The notes beneath the pieces were generated by a model. That model did not search any database. It was not told the DNA's origin and saw nothing but the letters and a program-made list of their open reading frames with translations. This document shows, piece by piece, positions 57,989 to 64,000 of a stretch of 64,000 nt of DNA. The stretch is from an uncultured Alistipes sp. GTDB lineage: Bacteria > Bacteroidota > Bacteroidia > Bacteroidales > Rikenellaceae. The translations under genes and the position numbers were made by a program. Where the stretch lies: positions 81,323 to 145,322 of the forward strand of contig CAJTLJ010000006.1 in assembly GCA_910577475.1 (NCBI GenBank), written 5' to 3'. Within the stretch, counting starts at the first letter, position 1. Every line of letters starts with the position of its first letter.

Positions 57989-60022
57989 TCAATCGTTCAG
58001 CGTGGGCAGGAACGAGTAGTTCTTCGAGTATCCGAGCATCTGCCCCGTGTAGTCGTTCGGGTAGACGATCTTCACGTCGACGATCTCGCCCTCCTGTTCG
58101 ATCAGTTCGTATTCGGGATTCACGAAGCCGCCGTAGGGCTCGATGCCCAGGGCGCGGTAGCGCTCCAGCACCTCGGCGTGCAGCTCCGGATCGATCTTCA
58201 CGGCGTACTGCTCGACGATGGCGGCGCCGGCCTCGTAGTCGCCCTCGGATTTGATGCGCTGCATCTCGCGGAGCAACTCGCCGAACAGTTCGCGGAGCTT
58301 CTCGAAGTCGTTGACGACGATGTAGGTTTTGCCGTTCTCTTTCACCCACTCGATCACCTTCTCCTCCTTGCCCTTTTCATAGCACCACTCGGCGATCAGC
58401 TTGCGGTTGCGCATGTGCGACTCCTCGACGTTCTTGCCCAGCTCGATGCGGGCCAGCTGGGTCATCAGACCGTTCATGACGTACTCTGCGTACTGGGCCT
58501 TCGCCACGTCGAGCGAGGGGATCAGCCCCAGCTCCACGAGCTTCGGGTCGCCCAGGTAGTAGAGCCCGAAAAGGTCGGCGCGGGCCTCCTCGAGCGTCGA
58601 GCCGTAGCTGCGCAGTTCGCTTCCCTTCACGCCCGGAGCCAGCTGGCCCGAGCCGTGGCCCAGGCACTCGTGGATGTCGGTGTGCAGGTCGTCGGCCAGT
58701 TTGCCGTACTGCTCGATGCGGGCGCGGTCCTCGCCGCGGAGCATGAACTCCTCCAGGAAACCGTTGCCGTGGGCCGCCTGATCGTAGGCGTAGGTGATGT
58801 TGTCGATGGTTACCGACTTCGAGCCGTACTCCTTGCGGATCCAGTCGGCGTTGGGCAGGTTGATGCCGATGGGGGTGGCGGGGTAGCAGTCGCCGCCCAG
58901 CATGGCTACGGTAATCACTTTGGCCGATACTCCCTTCACCACCTTCTTCTTGTAGCGGGGGTCGACGGGCGAGTTGTCCTCGAACCACTGCGCGTTCTCG
59001 GAGATGATCTGCGTGCGGCGGCAGGCCTCCTTGTCGAGGAAGTTCACGTTGGCCTCCCACGACGCCTTGCGGCCCAGCGGGTCGCCGTAGTTCTCGATGA
59101 AGCCGTTCACGAAATCGACGTTCGAGAGGGTGTCCTTCACCCACATGACGTTGTAGCGGTCGAACTCGCGCAGGTCGCCCGTCTCGTAGTAGTTGATCAG
59201 CGAGGCGATGGTCGACTTCTGGGGCTCGGCGGCCACCGATTCGGCCTTGCGGAGCCAGTAGACGATCTTCTCGATGGCGGGCGAGTAGAGGCCGCCCACT
59301 TTCCACACCTTTTCGCGGATGGTGCCGTCGGCCTCCTTCACCAGCCGGGAGTTCAGGCCGTAGGAGATCGGCTCGGGATCGTTCGCGTCGGTCCGGGCGG
59401 TGTAGTACGCCTCGACCTCCTCCTGTGTCAGCTCCCCGCCGTAGTAGTTGTTGGCCGAGGCGGCTATCATGTCGACGCCCGCCGACTGGTTGAGGCGGGT
59501 CTGCGCGTAGGCGGGATCGAAGATCGAGCGGACCACCTCGCCTTGAAGGCCGGCGAGCTCGCCCAGCTTCTCGGCGGGAATCGAGGCGATGACGGCCTCG
59601 AAATAGGGTTGCGAGAACTCCGGCACGAACTTGTCGTTCGAGTAGTGGTGGTGGATGCCGTTGGCGAACCATACCTTCTTGAGATACTTCTCCAGGGCTT
59701 TCCATTCGGGATTTTCGCGGTCGCCGGCGTAGTTCTCGTAGGCGCACTCCAGCGTGCGGCGCACGGCGAGGTTATACTTGAAGTTCTGGTCGAAGAGGAT
59801 GTCGCGACCGCACTTGGCGGCCTCGGCCAGGTAGTAGACCAGCAGTTTCTCGTCGAGGGGCAGCTCCTCGAAGCGGGGCACTTCGTAGCGGATCACCTTG
59901 ATGTCGTCGAAACGGTCGACGATCCACGGAGCGTCGGCGGCTTCGGCCGGCTTGTCGCCTCCGCAGGATGTCGCGAGACCGGTAAGAACAGTCATAGTCG
60001 AAAGAATGAGGTTCGTTTTCAT
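57989..60022 (-). CDS. Dipeptidyl peptidase III (M49), exported
   Basis: 677 aa. Zinc dipeptidyl peptidase that removes dipeptides from N-termini of short peptides. M49 zinc motif HECLGH at residues 451-456 (the bacterial five-residue spacing HExxxH in place of HExxGH) and the third-ligand region EEARAD at 478-483. A signal with lipobox-like LATSC (Cys20) suggests a membrane lipoprotein. Agrees in length and layout with Bacteroides DPP III. Next to an exported S9 peptidase on the same strand, with its own -33/-7 promoter. Confidence 0.93.
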   Translation of the reverse strand: MKTNLILSTMTVLTGLATSCGGDKPAEAADAPWIVDRFDDIKVIRYEVPRFEELPLDEKLLVYYLAEAAKCGRDILFDQNFKYNLAVRRTLECAYENYAGDRENPEWKALEKYLKKVWFANGIHHHYSNDKFVPEFSQPYFEAVIASIPAEKLGELAGLQGEVVRSIFDPAYAQTRLNQSAGVDMIAASANNYYGGELTQEEVEAYYTARTDANDPEPISYGLNSRLVKEADGTIREKVWKVGGLYSPAIEKIVYWLRKAESVAAEPQKSTIASLINYYETGDLREFDRYNVMWVKDTLSNVDFVNGFIENYGDPLGRKASWEANVNFLDKEACRRTQIISENAQWFEDNSPVDPRYKKKVVKGVSAKVITVAMLGGDCYPATPIGINLPNADWIRKEYGSKSVTIDNITYAYDQAAHGNGFLEEFMLRGEDRARIEQYGKLADDLHTDIHECLGHGSGQLAPGVKGSELRSYGSTLEEARADLFGLYYLGDPKLVELGLIPSLDVAKAQYAEYVMNGLMTQLARIELGKNVEESHMRNRKLIAEWCYEKGKEEKVIEWVKENGKTYIVVNDFEKLRELFGELLREMQRIKSEGDYEAGAAIVEQYAVKIDPELHAEVLERYRALGIEPYGGFVNPEYELIEQEGEIVDVKIVYPNDYTGQMLGYSKNYSFLPTLND

Positions 60023-60047
60023 TGATTTTGCGGTTAAAATATCTTGC

Positions 60048-60077
60048 CAAAGTTAGCGATTTTCTCCGATATGCCAA
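60048..60077 (-). promoter_or_regulatory. Promoter of the DPP III gene
   Basis: On the minus strand TTTG (60074-60077) and TAACTTTG (60048-60055) are 18 nt apart; the box lies 25 nt before the ATG at 60022. Confidence 0.65.
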
Positions 60078-60132
60078 AAAAAGCGGGACAAACCCGGAGG
60101 TTCGTCCCGTTTTTGCGTGCATGGTCCGGTCT

Positions 60133-62262
60133 CTATTTCAGGTATTTGTCCAGCCAGCCGAAGAACTCGCGGTTCCAGACCAGCGAATTCTGGGGTTTGA
60201 AGACCTGGTGCGCCTCGTTTTCGAAGGAGACCAGACGGGCGTCCAGCCCCCGCATGCGGGCGGCCGTGAAGGCCTCGAGCGACTGGGTGTAGGGGATGCG
60301 GTAGTCCTTCTCGCCGGTGACGATCATGATCGGGGTGTCCCACTTGTCGACGTACTTGTGGGGCGAGTTGGCGTAGGAGTGCATCGCCGTGGCGTTCGAG
60401 CGGTCCCAGTAGGAGCCGCCGTAGTCGTTGTTCACGAACCACAGCTCCTCGGTCTCGCCGTACATCGAGTCGAAATCGAAGATGCCGCAGTGGGCGATGA
60501 AGGCCTTGAACCGCTTCTCGTGGTTGCCGGCCAGGAAGAAGACCGAGTAGCCGCCGTAGGAGGCTCCCACGCAACCCATACGGGTCTCGTCGACCCAGGG
60601 CTCGCGTGCCACGTCGTCGATGGCCGCGAGATAGTCGCGGATGTTCTGGCCCGAGTAGTCGCCCGAGATCTGGTCGAGCCACTCCTGACCGAACGACGGC
60701 AGGCCGCGGCGGTTGGGCGCCACGACGATGTAACCCTGTGCGGCCATCAGCTGGAAATTCCAGCGGTAGCTCCAGAACTGCGAGACGACGCTCTGCGGAC
60801 CGCCCTGGCAGTAGAGCAGGGTGGGATACTTTTTCGCCGGGTCGAAGTCGGGCGGCAGGATCACCCAGGCGAGCATCCGCTTGCCGTCGGAGGTCGGAAC
60901 CCAGCGCTTCTGCACCTCGCCCATGCGGATATGCCGGTATATCTCGCCGTTGATCTCCGACAGCCGCTCCATGCGTCCGTCGGCGGGGTCGACGGTGTAG
61001 AACTCCGTAGCCATCGAGATCGTGCAGACCTCGGCGGCGATCCGTCCGCCGGCCAGCGTGAAGGCGTTGATGTCGTGGTCGCCCGAGGTGAGCACCTCCA
61101 CGATGGGGAGGCTGCGCAGACGCGGGTCGGGCACGTCGACCCGGCAGATCTGGTGGGTGGCCTCGATCGGGGCGATGAAGAGCAGGTGGTCGTCGTCCTC
61201 CCAGACGGTGTTCATGGCGTTGTAGTCGAAGCGGGCCGTGAGATACTGCATCAGCCCCGTCTCGAAGTCGTAGACGAACAGGCGCTCCTTGTCCGATTCG
61301 TTGCCGGGGCGCTCCATCGAGCGGAAGGCCAGCCTGCGGCCGTCGGGCGACCAGACGGGGTATTTGTCGTAGCCGACCATCGGGTAGCCCTGCGCATTGT
61401 CCTTGCAGATGTTCGTCGTCTGCTGTGTCTCCAGGTCGTAGACGTAGATGTCCGAGTCGGTCGAGACGGCGTAGGCAGCGCCGGTCAGCGGCTTGCAGGT
61501 GTAGGCCAGCTTGCGGCCGTCGGGCGACCAGGCGATTTCGGCCATGTCGAAGTAGGGGGCCAGCGGAGCGTCCCAGCGGGCCTCGGGCATGATGTCGGTG
61601 CCGGCCGCCGCCTTGCCGCCGTTGAGCCCGGCGATGAAGATGTGACGGTAGTCGCCCTCGTCCCAGTAGTCCCAGTGGCGGACCATCAGGTCGTCGTAGA
61701 TGCGGGCCCGGGAGTGGGGCAGGTCGGGGTGGATCTCTTTGGACCGGAGGTCGGCCGTGTGACAACTCTGCACCCACCAGATATGTCCCCCGTCGGGGCT
61801 GATGCCGAAGCCCTCGATGTCGGTGCCGCCGTCCTCGTTGCCGGTGACCTGCTCGGGGTTTTGTCCGTCGGGCGTCATGGCCCATACCTGCATCGACCCG
61901 CTGCGGTCGGAGAGGAAGTAGATCCTGCCGCCGTCGGCGCTCCACTGCGGGGAGAGGTTGTTCGACGATCCGTCGGTCAGCCGGCGGACGCTCTTGTCGG
62001 CGAGCGACTGGGTGTAGATCGAGGTCACGCCGCGGTTCTCCTGCATGTTGTAGTCGGTGACGGCGTAGAGCAGCACGGAGCCGTCGGGCGAGAGCGAGGA
62101 GGAGCCGGCGCGGCGCATCTTCCACATCACCTCGGGGGTCAGGATGCCCGCCTCCATCTCCGTGCGCGTGAGGGCGTTGTCGATTTCGAGCGGCTGGGGA
62201 CGCTTGTCGCATCCCGCGGCGCCCAACGCTAAAATAGCCATAGAGAGTAGGATTTTTTTCAT
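60133..62262 (-). CDS. S9 family (DPP IV/prolyl oligopeptidase-like) lipoprotein peptidase
   Basis: 709 aa. SPII signal with lipobox GAAGC (Cys18). N-terminal beta-propeller (about 40-440) with repeated WSPDGRKLAY-type blades, then an alpha/beta-hydrolase domain. Catalytic Ser568 in GASYGGYS, Asp653 in GEKDYRIPY, His685 in NEAHQVF. It should release dipeptides or short peptides from oligopeptides at the envelope. Transcribed in the same direction as the DPP III gene, 110 nt upstream of it, so the pair likely forms a peptide-degrading unit. No -7 box is seen for it. Confidence 0.93.
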   Translation of the reverse strand: MKKILLSMAILALGAAGCDKRPQPLEIDNALTRTEMEAGILTPEVMWKMRRAGSSSLSPDGSVLLYAVTDYNMQENRGVTSIYTQSLADKSVRRLTDGSSNNLSPQWSADGGRIYFLSDRSGSMQVWAMTPDGQNPEQVTGNEDGGTDIEGFGISPDGGHIWWVQSCHTADLRSKEIHPDLPHSRARIYDDLMVRHWDYWDEGDYRHIFIAGLNGGKAAAGTDIMPEARWDAPLAPYFDMAEIAWSPDGRKLAYTCKPLTGAAYAVSTDSDIYVYDLETQQTTNICKDNAQGYPMVGYDKYPVWSPDGRRLAFRSMERPGNESDKERLFVYDFETGLMQYLTARFDYNAMNTVWEDDDHLLFIAPIEATHQICRVDVPDPRLRSLPIVEVLTSGDHDINAFTLAGGRIAAEVCTISMATEFYTVDPADGRMERLSEINGEIYRHIRMGEVQKRWVPTSDGKRMLAWVILPPDFDPAKKYPTLLYCQGGPQSVVSQFWSYRWNFQLMAAQGYIVVAPNRRGLPSFGQEWLDQISGDYSGQNIRDYLAAIDDVAREPWVDETRMGCVGASYGGYSVFFLAGNHEKRFKAFIAHCGIFDFDSMYGETEELWFVNNDYGGSYWDRSNATAMHSYANSPHKYVDKWDTPIMIVTGEKDYRIPYTQSLEAFTAARMRGLDARLVSFENEAHQVFKPQNSLVWNREFFGWLDKYLK

Positions 62263-62292
62263 CGTTTCTGTCGGTTTAACTTCAATTATGCG

Positions 62293-62300
62293 TATTTTTG
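62293..62300 (+). promoter_or_regulatory. -7 box (TATTTTTG) of the NUDIX gene
   Basis: TATTTTTG matches TAnnTTTG, 21 nt before the ATG at 62322. A TTTC about 27 nt upstream may be a weak -33. Confidence 0.5.
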
Positions 62301-62321
62301 CAGCAGTAAAATCTCCTTGCC

Positions 62322-62912
62322 ATGAATCATGCCATCTACTTTGCGGACAAGTCTCTGTTCTTCAGACATCTGTCCGATCCGGTCGAGGGCGTGGTCGTCG
62401 AAGAGCCGATCACGCGAGCGAAGATACTCAAATTTTTCGAAACATCCAATGCGCTCACCGTGTCGAGTGCCGATCCCGACGCCTCTTTCGCCGCTTTTTC
62501 GCAGGCGTTCCGCCCCGTCGCGGCCGCCGGGGGCATCGTGGTCGACCCTGCGGAGCGCATGCTGATGATTCGCCGCAACGGCCGCTGGGACCTGCCCAAG
62601 GGCCATCTGGAGCCCGGCGAGACGCTGGAGGAGTGTGCCTTGCGCGAGGTGGAGGAGGAGACCGGCGTGCGCGCCGACGAACTGGTCCGTCCGCTCTGCA
62701 CGACCATCCACTGCTACGAGCTCAACCACCACTGGGAGATGAAGCGGACCTACTGGTACGAGATGCGGGTGCAGCAGCCCGTGCAGCCGCAGCCGCAGCG
62801 CGAGGAGGGCATCGTGCAGGCCCGCTGGTGCACCGCCGAAGAGGCCGGGGAGTTCCTGAAGGCCAGCTACCCGACCATCCGGACGGTGTTCGAGGCGAAA
62901 GACCGCGAATGA
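62322..62912 (+). CDS. NUDIX hydrolase
   Basis: 196 aa. A ~70-residue N-terminal segment without clear family precedes the NUDIX domain (about 70-180): AAGGIVVDPAERMLMIRR, then the NUDIX box GHLEPGETLEECALREV with EEETG. Cleaves nucleoside-diphosphate-linked compounds; the substrate cannot be read. Divergent from the S9 peptidase gene. Confidence 0.9.
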   Translation: MNHAIYFADKSLFFRHLSDPVEGVVVEEPITRAKILKFFETSNALTVSSADPDASFAAFSQAFRPVAAAGGIVVDPAERMLMIRRNGRWDLPKGHLEPGETLEECALREVEEETGVRADELVRPLCTTIHCYELNHHWEMKRTYWYEMRVQQPVQPQPQREEGIVQARWCTAEEAGEFLKASYPTIRTVFEAKDRE

Positions 62913-62964
62913 TCCCCCGGGCGATCGGCGCGAACCCTTGCGAACCGCAGGAAATGAATGAAAA

Positions 62965-62995
62965 AGCGGCATGGACGAAAATCCATGCCGCGCTT
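62965..62995 (-). terminator. Terminator of the SRPBCC gene
   Basis: 10-bp perfect stem GCGGCATGGA/TCCATGCCGC with loop CGAAAA. On the minus strand it is followed by TTTTTCATT. On the plus strand CTTGTTTCT follows, so it may also end the NUDIX transcript. Confidence 0.8.
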
Positions 62996-63004
62996 GTTTC
63001 TCCG

Positions 63005-63415
63005 TCAGAACATCGGTGCTCCGTTGAAGGCCTTAGCCATCCCTTCGGCGATCTGGTCGAGGGCTCCCTGCAATTTGGAGCCGATCATCATCTTCAGCAT
63101 CATGTTCAGCTCGGCGTGCAGCACCAGCCGCATCCGGGTGTCGGTCTCCGATACGGGGTGCAGCTGGATCCAGAAGGCGAAGTCCATCGGCACGCCGTCG
63201 CCCTCGACCTTGACGTGTTTGGGGGCGACCCGGTCCGTAATGCGGAGCTTGACGGTGAATCCTTTGGCCTTGAACGAGCAGGTGTCTTCGGTGGCCTGCC
63301 ACTCCTCCACCTTGTCGGCCAGGGCGGGGGTGAGCCGGTCGAAACGGCTGATCGCCTCGAAGATCATTTCGGCCGGCCGGAGAATCTGTTGTTGTTTGGA
63401 TTGATATTCCTGCAT
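63005..63415 (-). CDS. SRPBCC-fold protein
   Basis: 136 aa. Pattern of the START/polyketide-cyclase-like superfamily: IFEAISRFDRLTPALADKV, a central EDTCSFKAKGFTVKLRITD, RLVLHAELNMMLKMMIGSKL and a long C-terminal helix (LDQIAEGMAKAFN). No signal peptide. Hydrophobic ligand unknown. Downstream of tsaE with a 41-nt gap, so probably the same transcript. Confidence 0.82.
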   Translation of the reverse strand: MQEYQSKQQQILRPAEMIFEAISRFDRLTPALADKVEEWQATEDTCSFKAKGFTVKLRITDRVAPKHVKVEGDGVPMDFAFWIQLHPVSETDTRMRLVLHAELNMMLKMMIGSKLQGALDQIAEGMAKAFNGAPMF

Positions 63416-63456
63416 GGGTATTTTCTGTTAAGGGTTGCGATTCGGGTTGGGGAGTA

Positions 63457-63870
63457 TCAGTCGATCCGGAACGTGCGCTCCTCCTCCGTGTCGGCCGTGA
63501 TGCGGACGGTCATCACGTCGTCGGGGAGCAGCTCCTCGATCTTCTCGGGCCACTCCACCAGACAGAGGTCGCCCGAGTAGAAGTACTCTTCGTATCCGAA
63601 GTCGTAAGCCTCCTCGATGCGGTCGATCCGGTAGAAGTCGAAGTGATAGACCGGCCGGCAGTCGGCGGTCGTGTATTGGTTGACGATGGCGAAGGTGGGG
63701 CTGGTTACGTTGTCTTCCGAGCCGAGCCGGGCCAGAATCTCGCGGATGAGGGTGGTCTTTCCGGCCCCCATCTCCCCCCGGAAAACGACGACCGAGCGCC
63801 CGTCGAGCGCTTCGATCACCGCATCCGCCACCTCGGGCAGTTCGTTCAGCGAGTCGATGTGCAGTGTCAT
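63457..63870 (-). CDS. tsaE: tRNA threonylcarbamoyladenosine synthesis ATPase TsaE
   Basis: 137 aa. Partner of TsaB/TsaD in making t6A37 in tRNAs reading ANN codons. Walker A GEMGAGKTTLI, the switch TSPTFAIVNQY, YHFDFYRI, and LVEWPEKIEELLP are diagnostic. Normal length. Own -7 box at 63899-63906. Confidence 0.95.
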   Translation of the reverse strand: MTLHIDSLNELPEVADAVIEALDGRSVVVFRGEMGAGKTTLIREILARLGSEDNVTSPTFAIVNQYTTADCRPVYHFDFYRIDRIEEAYDFGYEEYFYSGDLCLVEWPEKIEELLPDDVMTVRITADTEEERTFRID

Positions 63871-63898
63871 GCGATTCCTAAAGATTGGTTACTTGCGG

Positions 63899-63906
63899 CA
63901 AAGATA
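63899..63906 (-). promoter_or_regulatory. -7 box (TATCTTTG) of tsaE
   Basis: TATCTTTG on the minus strand matches TAnnTTTG, 28 nt from the ATG at 63870. A possible -33 (CTTG) is about 20 nt further upstream. The last ~90 bp of the window show no gene. Confidence 0.55.
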
Positions 63907-64000
63907 GGAATAAGCGGGGGCAAAAGCAAGTTTCCCTGCATTTCACCCCCGCAGAAACAGCCAAGCCCCGCCGTCGACCGCATATAAATATAAAAATCAT

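Noticed and set aside
63880..64000. Minus-strand ATG at the very right edge as a gene start
   Set aside because: The frame stops after about 40 codons and has no recognisable sequence; it overlaps the tsaE promoter.

Overview
The window is a chromosomal segment of a high-GC member of the Bacteroidales, most likely Alistipes or a close Rikenellaceae relative. The evidence is the protein families (GSCFA, DUF4493, PCMD, fimbrillin-like, DUF6029/Omp28, lipoprotein DPP III), the rseC-rnfBCDGEA gene order, and repeated Bacteroidetes promoter boxes of the form TAnnTTTG with few Shine-Dalgarno sequences. The genus is an inference; no rRNA is present. Genes are dense and there is no prophage, integrase, insertion sequence or CRISPR array.

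Layout. 1-9.5 kb is mostly housekeeping: a PafA-like phosphatase fragment, GSCFA protein, ispE, a minus-strand operon (S24-type regulator, histidine kinase, lgt, HU/SPOR protein, GtrA), tRNA-Arg(CCG), ruvB, a ferredoxin-nitroreductase and rpiB. 9.7-16.3 kb encodes exported proteins: a large lipoprotein, a TlpA-like thioredoxin, a DUF6029 barrel and an Omp28-like lipoprotein. 16.4-16.9 kb holds MITE-like repeats. 16.9-22.1 kb is a minus-strand unit of a 993-aa TPR protein, an outer-membrane barrel and a small lipoprotein. 22.2-30.4 kb carries osmC, a Cys-rich membrane protein, trkA, a GH3 protein, deoxynucleoside kinase, an rRNA methyltransferase, a MerR regulator, a Nif3-like protein and a zinc-ribbon coiled coil.

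30.6-37.7 kb is nadE followed by rseC and the complete Rnf complex, an ion-translocating ferredoxin:NAD+ oxidoreductase. 37.9-47.8 kb is the most unusual part: a seven-gene island of surface lipoproteins (fimbrillin-like, DUF4493, PCMD) with two sister beta-barrels, starting at a recognisable promoter just after the Rnf terminator. 47.9-51.4 kb has a double-CDGSH protein, a FISUMP-type lipoprotein and homoserine dehydrogenase. A second cluster of the MITE-like repeats lies at 51.4-51.9 kb. 51.8-64 kb holds an overlapping minus-strand operon (M23 peptidase, PNPOx-like, ispD, PH-domain protein), lpxK-punA-ssb, two exported dipeptide-releasing peptidases (DPP III and an S9 enzyme), a NUDIX hydrolase, an SRPBCC protein and tsaE.

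Main points for a second look: the DUF4493/PCMD/double-barrel island; a NAD synthetase whose glutaminase domain lacks the nucleophilic Cys; an S24-type regulator lacking both catalytic residues; an approximately 130-bp hairpin repeat family at two loci; a possible exported redox module (TlpA/DUF6029/Omp28); and a Cys-rich NqrM-like membrane protein near an Rnf operon. All functional calls come from reading the sequence; no database search was run.
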